Of a DNA stretch of 7,910 nucleotides, positions 1-6,105 are shown in pieces. Source of the stretch: Cohaesibacteraceae bacterium (GTDB taxonomy: Bacteria; Pseudomonadota; Alphaproteobacteria; Rhizobiales; Cohaesibacteraceae); the NCBI GenBank assembly GCA_016764535.1, contig JAESRR010000132.1, positions 1 to 7,910 on the forward strand, written 5' to 3'. The position numbers were made by a program, and so were the translations under genes. Position 1 is the stretch's first letter. Each line of letters opens with the position of its first letter. The notes beneath the pieces were generated by a model. That model saw only the letters and a list, made by a program, of their open reading frames with translations, made no database searches and was not told where the DNA came from.

Positions 1-145
1 CGGGATGTTTTACTCTTTGACAAGATACACTCTCCCTACCCTTGTTAGTCGGGTCTGCCTGATCATTCTAGCGCAACGTGAGCAAATATACCAGGCCCTG
101 GTTCACAAGCCGATCAGATATACTTAAAGTCTACCCTGTCTCCAT
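1..145. other. Downstream flank of mutL, no supported gene
   Basis: I see no tRNA, recognisable protein or intrinsic terminator here. One plus-strand frame is open from the left edge to a TAA at 125-127 (41 codons), so it could be the 3' end of a gene converging on mutL. The peptide is not one I recognise, and a frame this short can be open by chance. A short inverted repeat, CCAGG-C-CCTGG, sits at 91-101. It has no usable loop and no T-run, so it is not a convincing terminator for mutL. Confidence 0.4.
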
Positions 146-2002
146 TTAGTGACGGCCGAACAATCTTTCAATGTCATGCAGTTTTAGTTCAACATAGGTG
201 GGGCGGCCATGATTACATTGTCCGGAATGCGGAGTTGCTTCCATCTCCCGGAGCAGAGCATTCATTTCTTCAGATCGCATTCTTCGGCCAGATCGAATAG
301 AGCCGTGGCAGGCCATGGTTGCAGCCACATGATCCAGCCGTTCTTTTACAAGTGACGAACTATCCCATTCTGCAAGTTCGTCAGCTAAATCCTGAACAAG
401 GGCGGTTGTATTGACCTCGCCCAAAATTGCAGGTGTTTCCCGAACTGCAATTGCACCTGGCCCGAACCGTTCCAGAACCAGCCCGAATTGTTCAAAATCC
501 TTTGCATTTGCTGCCAGTCGATCAGCATCAACTTCATCAAGTTCGATAATATCGGGAATGAGCAATATTTGACTGGCAATACCTTTCTCCAGCATTGCAT
601 TCTTTAGTTTTTCATAGACCAGCCGTTCATGCGCTGCATGTTGATCAACGATGATCATGCCATCACGTGTCTGGGCGACTATATAATTTTCGTGTATTTG
701 GGCTCTTGCAGCTCCCAGAGGCAATGCCTCAATGGATAGCTCAACCGGGGCTTCTCCTGCCCTGGCATCCGCGCTTGGTATCGATACCGGGGCCATGACA
801 GATTGTTCTTCAAAACCATGGTTCCGGTCCTGATAGCCTGGAGACATCATCCCTGCGCCGTTTGTATCTGGCATGTGCAGGGGTCTATTTATCGATTTGG
901 ACCAGGCTCCTGCATCATTAACTGCCGAACTATTTCGCAATCCATCAGGGCGCAGGGCTGAAACAGTATTGTCTCCCCCAACTGTCGACGAACGATGTCC
1001 AGCGTCTTGCAACGCCTTGCGAATGGCACCAACAATTAGCCCGCGGATATGTGCCGGATCGCGAAATCTTACATCGGCCTTGGTGGGATGTACGTTGACA
1101 TCAACTTCCGCGGGTGGGCAGTCGATAAAAAGAGCAACAACCGGATGACGTCCTCTTGCAAGGAAATCAGCATACGCCCCACGCAGAGCGCCAAGCATCA
1201 TTTTATCCCGGACCGGCCTGTCATTTACGAATAAAAATTGCTGCAAACCATTGCCCCGATTGAACGTTGGCAACCCGGCGAAACCCGTTAACCGAACATC
1301 GTCACGAACTGCGTCTATTTCGACAGCATTTTCCCTGAAACCCCGACCCATGACCTGACCCAGTCGAACCAGATAGGCGCCGGATCCTTCCACCGAAGAA
1401 TATTCGAGCGCTGAACGATCTGGGCCGTTAAGGGAAAATCTAATGTCGGGGTGTGCCATAGCAAGGCGTTTCACCACATCGGAAATCGCATTGTTTTCAG
1501 ATCGATCAGATTTCAGAAATTTAAGTCTTGCCGGAGTAGCAAAAAACAAATCCTCAATTTCTATACGGGTACCCACAGAAAGTGCCGCCGGACGGATATC
1601 TGATCTTTCTCCCCCGTCAACCTGCAATTCCCAGGCGTTGTCCTCATGGCGATGTCTTGTGGTTATTTTTACACGTGCAACAGAACTGATTGATGGCAAT
1701 GCTTCACCACGAAAGCCCAAAGAGCGAATATCGGTGATATCATTGGCATCAAGCTTTGACGTACAATGACGCTCCACACAAAGATCAAGATCATCCCGCG
1801 GCATTCCATGCCCGTCATCTGTGACCCGTATTAAATTTTTGCCGCCACCAGCGGTAACAATCTCAACCCGTGAACAATTGGCATCAATGGCATTTTCCAA
1901 CAATTCTTTAACAACACTTGCAGGTCTCTCAATCACTTCTCCAGCCGCAATCCGGTTTACAGTGCTGTCATCAAGGCGGCGAATAATCATCGGGCGGTAC
2001 AT
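146..2002 (-). CDS. mutL: DNA mismatch repair protein MutL (endonuclease type)
   Basis: MutL couples mismatch recognition by MutS to strand incision and excision. The N-terminal GHKL ATPase is complete (residues counted from the ATG at 2002): [19 protein letters not shown] holds the catalytic Glu33 and Mg-binding Asn37, then TDDGHGM (62-67), the TSKL and GFRGEAL lid motifs, and HPTK with Lys308. A variable linker spans about 345-430. The C-terminal domain carries [12 protein letters not shown] (453-464), which fits the metal-binding DQHA(X)2E(X)4E endonuclease motif, plus ACHGSIRSG (564 on), CNHGRPT (596 on) and a terminal FGR. QILLIP (478-483) resembles a beta-clamp-binding motif. The protein should therefore nick DNA itself, as in bacteria without MutH. 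The start is uncertain. The ATG at 1990 (MIIRRL) aligns exactly with the E. coli start, while the ATG at 2002 adds four residues and directly abuts the stop of a short leader ORF. Neither has its own Shine-Dalgarno site. eamA lies 60 bases upstream on the same strand, so co-transcription is likely. Confidence 0.97.
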   Translation of the reverse strand: MYRPMIIRRLDDSTVNRIAAGEVIERPASVVKELLENAIDANCSRVEIVTAGGGKNLIRVTDDGHGMPRDDLDLCVERHCTSKLDANDITDIRSLGFRGEALPSISSVARVKITTRHRHEDNAWELQVDGGERSDIRPAALSVGTRIEIEDLFFATPARLKFLKSDRSENNAISDVVKRLAMAHPDIRFSLNGPDRSALEYSSVEGSGAYLVRLGQVMGRGFRENAVEIDAVRDDVRLTGFAGLPTFNRGNGLQQFLFVNDRPVRDKMMLGALRGAYADFLARGRHPVVALFIDCPPAEVDVNVHPTKADVRFRDPAHIRGLIVGAIRKALQDAGHRSSTVGGDNTVSALRPDGLRNSSAVNDAGAWSKSINRPLHMPDTNGAGMMSPGYQDRNHGFEEQSVMAPVSIPSADARAGEAPVELSIEALPLGAARAQIHENYIVAQTRDGMIIVDQHAAHERLVYEKLKNAMLEKGIASQILLIPDIIELDEVDADRLAANAKDFEQFGLVLERFGPGAIAVRETPAILGEVNTTALVQDLADELAEWDSSSLVKERLDHVAATMACHGSIRSGRRMRSEEMNALLREMEATPHSGQCNHGRPTYVELKLHDIERLFGRH

Positions 2003-2026
2003 TCAAATTGTGAATCGGACTTTCAT
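2003..2026 (-). CDS. Possible mutL leader mini-ORF (7 aa, MKVRFTI)
   Basis: An ATG at 2026 is preceded by GAGGTG (2035-2030) at ideal spacing, the only good Shine-Dalgarno site in front of mutL. It opens a 7-codon frame that stops at TGA (2005-2003). The next three bases are the first mutL ATG, in the same frame. Ribosomes would load here, terminate, and could reinitiate at once on mutL. This is an inference from sequence only. The alternatives are that TGA is a recent mutation or sequencing error in an originally longer N-terminus, or that mutL initiates weakly without a Shine-Dalgarno site. TGA appears to be an ordinary stop elsewhere in the window (rluB, rsmD, eamA). Confidence 0.4.
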   Translation of the reverse strand: MKVRFTI

Positions 2027-2062
2027 TATCACCTCACATCCTGCAAGGCTCAAGCTGGATTA

Positions 2063-2977
2063 TCAGCCAGATATTTTTGTTGCGGGTCGTGGACGGCCCA
2101 GCAACAATCGAAAAAACCCCAGGGCAGCCAGCATGCCAGTTGTCACCAGGCCCATTCCCGCCCATTCGTATTGTCCAGGAATTTCATTCAACATTGGAAT
2201 AGCAAACAACAGCGCGACAACAGGAACCAGTGCTGCAAAAAGGGCTCCACGGACAGGACCAAGCAAAGTGACTGTTTTTGTAAAGAACACGAGAGCTAAA
2301 ACAGCGCTGAGAATTCCCTGAAATAATATTTGCACCAGAATATCATTCACCGGCGCATTCATCAGATTGCTTTCGCCAAATAGCAACCATGGCGGTACGC
2401 ATATCACCAGCGACAAAACTGCAACCAGTCCTGTAGCATGCAGTCCATCGGCTCCGGTTTTTCGAATTGAAACTGTATAAAACGCCCAGCAAACGCCGCC
2501 AAGACAATAGAGTAAATCGCCTTTCCAGCTATCAGCATTTCCCGCTTCAAATGTTGACCAGCCAATCAGCGTAACGCCCGCAAGGATTAGCACAAAACCA
2601 AATACGCGCCATGGGCCAGGTTTGTCACCAAACATGATCCAGCTTAGTAACATGGTCGCTGCCATCATGGCACTTGGAGCAAGAACACCGGCATGACCGG
2701 CCGGGGCATAATACATTCCACTGGTAGTAATCACAGCGTAGGGAAAACCCGCACCAAACATCATAACCAGACCCATCTTCCAGCCAATTTTTCCAAATCC
2801 CTTACGCAAAACAAATGGAAACAGGATGAAAGATGCGACACTCACGCGTATAACAGCAAGATCCCCGCCATTGAGGGAGTTTTTAATCCCAAGGCCGCTT
2901 GCAGCGGGCCACAGTCCCCAAATGAAGGCTGTCACAAGACCAAACCCAATGCCTTTCAGCACCGACTGATTGTTCAT
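2063..2977 (-). CDS. EamA/DMT-family inner-membrane transporter
   Basis: This 304-residue protein has the length and hydrophobicity pattern of the drug/metabolite transporter superfamily, with two tandem EamA repeats of five helices each. Likely membrane segments are near 8-28, 38-58, 67-88, 94-115, 123-140, 153-171, 181-200, 214-236, 240-262 and 272-293. Short charged loops separate them, and the C-terminus is basic and cytoplasmic. The first repeat begins with the typical FGLVTAFIWGLWP pattern, and the second begins at GDLLYCLGGVCWAFYTVSIRK. Family members export or import small metabolites such as amino acids and nucleosides. The substrate cannot be deduced here. The ATG at 2977 has GGAG (2986-2983) five bases upstream, which fixes the start. 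It is first in a probable two-gene unit with mutL (60-base gap). No functional link between the two is evident. Confidence 0.88.
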   Translation of the reverse strand: MNNQSVLKGIGFGLVTAFIWGLWPAASGLGIKNSLNGGDLAVIRVSVASFILFPFVLRKGFGKIGWKMGLVMMFGAGFPYAVITTSGMYYAPAGHAGVLAPSAMMAATMLLSWIMFGDKPGPWRVFGFVLILAGVTLIGWSTFEAGNADSWKGDLLYCLGGVCWAFYTVSIRKTGADGLHATGLVAVLSLVICVPPWLLFGESNLMNAPVNDILVQILFQGILSAVLALVFFTKTVTLLGPVRGALFAALVPVVALLFAIPMLNEIPGQYEWAGMGLVTTGMLAALGFFRLLLGRPRPATKISG

Positions 2978-3106
2978 ATTGGCTCCAGTGTAATAAAATT
3001 CTGCGGGAAAGAGCTATTAATGCATAGCATTCGCGATGATACAGCAAGGTACACCGCCTGACCACACGCCCTTTGGTTTACCCACGGAACACACCAAATA
3101 AACAAA

Positions 3107-3148
3107 TTCTGCCAGGGACACTGCTAAAATATAGCGGTCGTGGCAGAA
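3107..3148. repeat. Imperfect inverted repeat / stem-loop
   Basis: TTCTGCCA (3107-3114) is the perfect complement of TGGCAGAA (3141-3148), giving an 8-bp outer stem. Inside it, ACTGCTA (3120-3126) pairs with TAGCGGT (3132-3138), with one G-T wobble, around a 5-base loop. The arms are separated by a small asymmetric internal loop. On the minus strand the hairpin is followed by TTTGTTTATTT, so in that direction it could act as a weak terminator or attenuator in the eamA leader. It could equally be a DNA operator. No function is established. Confidence 0.6.
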
Positions 3149-3275
3149 AACTCGCGTCTAATTAGTCAAAGTGTGACATTTTTAGCAAAATTTACAAGTT
3201 CTTGCTTTCGTTAACCTTTTATCAAAACAGGGACGAATGTTCTAATTTTTTCAACGTAAAAGAGAGAAACACTCG

Positions 3276-3304
3276 TTGACGACACGTCCCACATGACCTT
3301 TATT
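3276..3304 (+). promoter_or_regulatory. Putative promoter of the cold-shock gene
   Basis: TTGACG (3276-3281) and TTTATT (3299-3304) are separated by 17 bases, matching the housekeeping sigma-factor consensus at 5/6 and 4/6 positions. Transcription would begin near 3311, leaving a leader of roughly 130 bases before the cold-shock ATG. A leader of that length is typical of cspA-type genes, which supports the assignment. It rests on motif matching alone. Confidence 0.4.
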
Positions 3305-3382
3305 TAACTCAATCAGGACGTTTTTAACGGGTGTGGTGGTGCGCCAAATTTCTACGACCCTGATCTGATGTGGAACTAGATT

Positions 3383-3442
3383 GTGATGGCAAACGGATTA
3401 TGGCACCTCCCATCACGCATGACTAAAATGGAGAGGACGGCC
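3383..3442 (+). promoter_or_regulatory. Cold-shock gene leader with alternative hairpins around the ribosome-binding site
   Basis: GTGATGG (3383-3389) can pair perfectly with CCATCAC (3410-3416). The overlapping segment CTCCCAT (3407-3413) can instead pair, with one bulged C, with ATGGAG (3428-3433), which contains part of the ribosome-binding site GGAGAGG (3430-3436). The two pairings exclude each other: one exposes and the other covers the ribosome-binding site. Long structured leaders that change fold with temperature are known for E. coli cspA. Whether this one does so is inference. Confidence 0.35.
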
Positions 3443-3658
3443 ATGCCTACAGGTACGGTAAAGTGGTTCAATGAAACAAAAGGCTATGGGTTCATTGTAC
3501 CAGAAGAAGGCGGGAACGACATATTTGTGCATATTAGAGCAATCCAGCGCTCAGGTCTTGAACTGTTGACGGAAAATCAAATAGTGGAATTTGATTTGGT
3601 AACCAACAAACGTTCTGGCAAATCGGAAGCGGGCACGATCAACGTTGTTAAAGAATAG
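3443..3658 (+). CDS. cspA: Cold-shock domain protein, CspA family
   Basis: This 71-residue protein is a single cold-shock domain, a five-stranded OB-fold that binds single-stranded RNA and DNA and melts RNA structure in the cytoplasm. The N-terminus GTVKWFN, the RNP1 motif KGYGFI (13-18) and the RNP2 motif DIFVHI (26-31) are present. Nucleic-acid-stacking aromatics are visible at Trp8, Phe9, Tyr15, Phe17, Phe28 and His30. The length matches the family (about 65-75 aa). I chose the ATG at 3443 because GAGG (3433-3436) lies six bases upstream and the family begins there. An in-frame extension to 3383 is open but would place non-conserved residues ahead of the domain. The gene has its own putative promoter, a long leader and its own terminator, so it is probably monocistronic. 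Which paralogue it is, and whether it is cold-induced, cannot be read from sequence. Confidence 0.95.
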   Translation: MPTGTVKWFNETKGYGFIVPEEGGNDIFVHIRAIQRSGLELLTENQIVEFDLVTNKRSGKSEAGTINVVKE

Positions 3659-3686
3659 ATAAATCACAACATGGAATTCGATTTTC

Positions 3687-3713
3687 AACCGGCGTCTCTG
3701 GCGCCGGTTTTTT
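3687..3713 (+). terminator. Intrinsic terminator after the cold-shock gene
   Basis: AACCGGCG (3687-3694) and CGCCGGTT (3702-3709) form a perfect 8-bp GC-rich stem with a 7-base loop, followed by a run of six T residues (3708-3713). It lies 28 bases after the cold-shock stop codon, in the right orientation. On the opposite strand the hairpin lacks a T-run, so it is a poorer terminator for tadA, which converges from the right. Confidence 0.92.
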
Positions 3714-3757
3714 ATTCAACCATCCATCCGGCTTGTTGGTTACCCACAAAATAACGT

Positions 3758-4216
3758 TTATGGCTTATGTCGCAGACCTTCGAAAAAATCGGACAAAAGT
3801 TTAGAACACGCAATTTCCTGAAATCCTGAATATGTTTCCGGTACATGATGGCATGTCACATGCCCATAATATCCAGGTCCATGTTCGACTGCACCACTTT
3901 TCATATCCTTCGCACCATAATATAACCGGCGTATGCGGGCAAAAGACACAATGGCAGCGCACATTGGGCACGGTTCCAGAGTTACATACAAATCACAATC
4001 AGGTAGTCTTTCACTGTTACGCATTTTGCAGGCCTTGCGAATAACCAATACTTCCGCATGCGCCGTCGGGTCGTTTAATTCCCGGGTTTCATTCCCGGCC
4101 CGTGTGACAATCTCGCCATTACATACCAGTACCGCACCCACAGGCACCTCCCCGCGATCTCCCGCAAATCGCGCCTGTTCAAGCGCAATATTCATAAAGC
4201 CAGTTTGGGAATTCAT
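3758..4216 (-). CDS. tadA: tRNA-specific adenosine deaminase TadA
   Basis: TadA converts adenosine 34 of tRNA-Arg(ACG) to inosine, allowing one tRNA to read CGU, CGC and CGA. From the ATG at 4216 the protein is 152 residues, the usual bacterial length. It shows the GEVPVGAVLV strand (22-31) and the deaminase zinc motifs: TAHAE with ligand His53 and proton-shuttling Glu55, and LEPCPMC with ligands Cys83 and Cys86. The ACSKLLSDFFEGLR C-terminal helix is typical. Starts are ambiguous. ATG 4216 follows GGTGATA and gives a family-like N-terminus (MNSQTGFMNIALEQA). ATG 4240 (AGAGG about 10 bases upstream) and ATG 4273 would add 8 or 19 unconserved residues, the last overlapping the rluB start. It is divergent from rluB and converges on the cold-shock gene. 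The AID/APOBEC-like fold is shared with other deaminases, but the motif set and length fit TadA. Confidence 0.95.
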   Translation of the reverse strand: MNSQTGFMNIALEQARFAGDRGEVPVGAVLVCNGEIVTRAGNETRELNDPTAHAEVLVIRKACKMRNSERLPDCDLYVTLEPCPMCAAIVSFARIRRLYYGAKDMKSGAVEHGPGYYGHVTCHHVPETYSGFQEIACSKLLSDFFEGLRHKP

Positions 4217-4271
4217 TATCACCGGGCTTTCCTCTCGCATCTTGTACAGGCCTCTGCTAAATGGTTCTGCC
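4217..4271. promoter_or_regulatory. Short divergent tadA/rluB intergenic region
   Basis: Only 55 bases separate the chosen tadA start from the rluB ATG, so promoters for the two genes must overlap each other or the opposing coding sequences. I could not pick a convincing -35/-10 pair for either direction. The rluB ATG at 4272 lacks a clear Shine-Dalgarno site. GGTGATA lies directly before the tadA ATG on the minus strand. Confidence 0.35.
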
Positions 4272-5555
4272 ATGGAACACAAGAAACCTCAAAATACCGC
4301 AAAAGCCGACGAGACGTCGCCCCAGCGGAGTGGTGATCGTATCGCCAAAGTACTTGCTCGTGCAGGCCTGTGCTCAAGGCGCGACGCTGAAAACTGGATT
4401 GCAGACGGCCGGGTCGTACTAAACGGCAAAAAACTGACCTCGCCAGCGCAAAACGTAACGGCCCGGGACAAAATTGAAGTTGACGGTAAACCGTTGCCCC
4501 GTCGCGAGAGAACCCGTCTCTGGCTCTACCACAAGCCCCGTGGTCTTGTCACAACCTCACGTGACCCGGAAGGTCGCTCCACTGTCTTTGATCGTTTACC
4601 TCCCGAATTACCAAGAGTAATTTCGGTCGGCCGCCTCGATATTAACACCGAAGGCCTTTTGCTACTGACAAACGATGGTGGTCTTGCCCGGATTCTGGAA
4701 TTGCCTTCAACGGGTTGGCTAAGGCGATATCGTGTGAGGGCTTACGGCTCGATCACGCAGGAGCGCCTTGATAGTTTGCAAGAAGGATTTGCAGTCGACG
4801 GTGTACTTTACGGATCGATCGAAGCAGATATCGAACGAGTTCAGGGACATAACATCTGGCTGAACATTGGTCTGCGTGAAGGAAAAAACAGGGAAATCAA
4901 GGTGGTACTTGGCGCTTTGGGGCTGGAAGTAAACCGGCTCATTCGCGTATCCTATGGTCCGTTCCAGCTAGGTGATCTGGATGAAGGTGAAACCAGAGAA
5001 ATCAAGGGACGTGTACTGCGTGATCAGTTCAGCGAACAATTAATGAAAGATGCCGGTGTCGATTTTGAAGCTCCGACACGTGAAGAGATTGTCGCCGAGA
5101 CCAAACGGTTTGTACGAAAACAGGCCCATGAGGCCAATTCTCCTGCAAAAGATGCGAAACCAGCACGCAAACCTGCAGTAAAAAAAGGACCAAAGCGCGG
5201 TTTAAGAGATGGGGAAGTGTTCACCAGCAAACGAGAAGCTGACGCTGCCCGTCCAAAAACAGACAAGAAAAAATTCCAGAACCCGCGTGGTTTCGACAAA
5301 ACTGGTGCCGATGATGCTTCGGGTGGAAAACGTGAATTCAAAAAACGTGATACGCGATCCAATTCGTCGCGTTCAACGGCTACCAAATCAAGGACTGCGA
5401 CTACCTCCCGGAACGATTCAAAACCTGAAGAACGGAAATTTGTAAAAAAATCTACTTCTGCCGGAATCCAGCCAAAGAAGGGCTGGGCCAAAGCTGGTGG
5501 ATCCAAAGCCAAGCCTTCCAAACCTGGAGCTCGCAATGCGGATCGTCGGAGGTGA
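4272..5555 (+). CDS. rluB: 23S rRNA pseudouridine synthase, RsuA/RluB family, with long basic tail
   Basis: The 427-residue protein starts with an S4 RNA-binding domain (about 22-75, RIAKVLARAGLCSRRDAE). The RsuA/RluB-type catalytic domain (about 80-250) follows, containing HKPRGLVTT and VGRLDINTEGLLLLTNDG. Asp123 is the catalytic nucleophile. LREGKNREIK and VNRLIRVSYGPFQLG complete the fold. RluB makes pseudouridine 2605 (E. coli numbering) in 23S rRNA. RluE, RluF and RsuA are close relatives, so the exact site is inferred. E. coli RluB is about 290 aa. Here residues from about 270 to 427 form a low-complexity tail rich in Lys, Arg, Ser, Thr and Ala, probably disordered and RNA-binding. Such tails are common on the alphaproteobacterial enzymes. 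The ATG at 4272 is the only one before the S4 domain, but it has a poor Shine-Dalgarno site. The 3' end overlaps rsmD by 20 bases. Confidence 0.92.
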   Translation: MEHKKPQNTAKADETSPQRSGDRIAKVLARAGLCSRRDAENWIADGRVVLNGKKLTSPAQNVTARDKIEVDGKPLPRRERTRLWLYHKPRGLVTTSRDPEGRSTVFDRLPPELPRVISVGRLDINTEGLLLLTNDGGLARILELPSTGWLRRYRVRAYGSITQERLDSLQEGFAVDGVLYGSIEADIERVQGHNIWLNIGLREGKNREIKVVLGALGLEVNRLIRVSYGPFQLGDLDEGETREIKGRVLRDQFSEQLMKDAGVDFEAPTREEIVAETKRFVRKQAHEANSPAKDAKPARKPAVKKGPKRGLRDGEVFTSKREADAARPKTDKKKFQNPRGFDKTGADDASGGKREFKKRDTRSNSSRSTATKSRTATTSRNDSKPEERKFVKKSTSAGIQPKKGWAKAGGSKAKPSKPGARNADRRR

Positions 5556-6096
5556 ATTGAGGGGAAGAAGTCTCCATACACCTCGCTCACAGGACATTCG
5601 GCCAACCAGTGATCGCTTGAGAGAGGCACTTTTCAATATTCTAGCGCACCACGATCGCATCGATTTGCACAAGGCGCGCGTTCTGGATGTATTCGCGGGA
5701 ACCGGGGCTCTGGGAATTGAAGCCCTTTCCCGGGGAGCAGGTTTTGCGCTGTTCATCGAGGAAAGTGCAGAAGGACGAGGGCTTGTTCGACAAAATGTAA
5801 TGGCGCTGGGCTTGCAAGGCTGTACAAAGGTCTATCGCCGCGACGCTACAAAACCTGGAAGACCAGGCACGCTGGAACCATTTGATCTGGCATTTCTCGA
5901 CCCTCCATATGGCAAGGGGCTGGGTGAAAAAGCCCTGAGGGAATTGCAGATTGGCGGCTGGTATAAACCCGGTGCACTTGTCATTCTTGAAGAAATGACA
6001 AAGGTCGAAATTGATCTGCCTGCGGATTATGAATTGTTGGATGAACGCATTTATGGTGATTCAAAATTCCTGTTTTTGGCACCCAAACAAATTTGA
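5536..6096 (+). CDS. rsmD: 16S rRNA (guanine(966)-N2)-methyltransferase RsmD
   Basis: RsmD uses S-adenosylmethionine to methylate N2 of G966 in 16S rRNA, in the small-subunit head near the P site. The 186-residue protein has the family N-terminus MRIVGGELRGR, the RPTSDRLREALFNIL signature (22-36), SAM-binding motif I VLDVFAGTGALGIEALSRGA (49-68), an acidic motif II at IEE (74-76), RRDA (101-104) and the catalytic DPPY (122-125). The length is normal for the family. The ATG at 5536 lies inside the rluB tail, with GGAG (5526-5529) six bases upstream. The 20-base overlap implies translational coupling to rluB. An in-frame extension upstream to 5497 lacks family similarity. The stop codon TGA overlaps the ribosome-binding site of the next gene, so rluB, rsmD and the DM13 gene probably form one transcript. 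Confidence 0.96.
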   Translation: MRIVGGELRGRSLHTPRSQDIRPTSDRLREALFNILAHHDRIDLHKARVLDVFAGTGALGIEALSRGAGFALFIEESAEGRGLVRQNVMALGLQGCTKVYRRDATKPGRPGTLEPFDLAFLDPPYGKGLGEKALRELQIGGWYKPGALVILEEMTKVEIDLPADYELLDERIYGDSKFLFLAPKQI

Positions 6097-6105
6097 GGTC
6101 TCGCT

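Larger units (their letters stand above)
2978..3442. other. Divergent non-coding region between eamA and the cold-shock gene
   Basis: These 465 bases separate two divergently transcribed genes and encode no protein I can support. They are more AT-rich than the flanking genes, especially 3150-3270. Visible contents are the eamA ribosome-binding site (2983-2986), a stem-loop at 3107-3148, a TTAA-N7-TCAA motif at 3211-3225, a putative sigma-70-type promoter at 3276-3304 and the long leader of the cold-shock gene. I could not find a convincing -35/-10 pair for eamA. A weak TTGCTG (3047-3042, minus strand) has no well-spaced -10. Confidence 0.7.

Noticed and set aside
91..101. CCAGG-C-CCTGG inverted repeat as a mutL terminator
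   Set aside because: The one-base spacer cannot form a hairpin loop and no T-run follows.
2..127. Plus-strand open frame from the left edge to a TAA at 125-127, a possible 3' end of a gene converging on mutL
   Set aside because: It has only 41 codons, no recognisable motif, and could be open by chance. Sequence to the left would decide it.
2693..3061. 122-codon plus-strand open frame over the eamA 5' end and intergenic region
   Set aside because: It is antisense to a clear membrane-protein gene, and the composition and product resemble nothing known.
3276..3288. Cold-box-like string TTGACGACACG resembling the E. coli cspA leader element
   Set aside because: Only the first five bases match well, and it overlaps the putative -35 element, so it would lie upstream of the transcript.
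3383..3442. 20-codon in-frame N-terminal extension of the cold-shock protein
   Set aside because: The family begins at the MPTGTVKWFN residues, the ATG at 3443 has a proper Shine-Dalgarno site, and the upstream codons fall in the likely structured leader.
5024..5629. 201-codon minus-strand open frame opposite the rluB tail
   Set aside because: It is the antisense shadow of a low-complexity Lys/Arg-rich coding sequence that suppresses stops. It has no family features, and rluB and rsmD account for the region.
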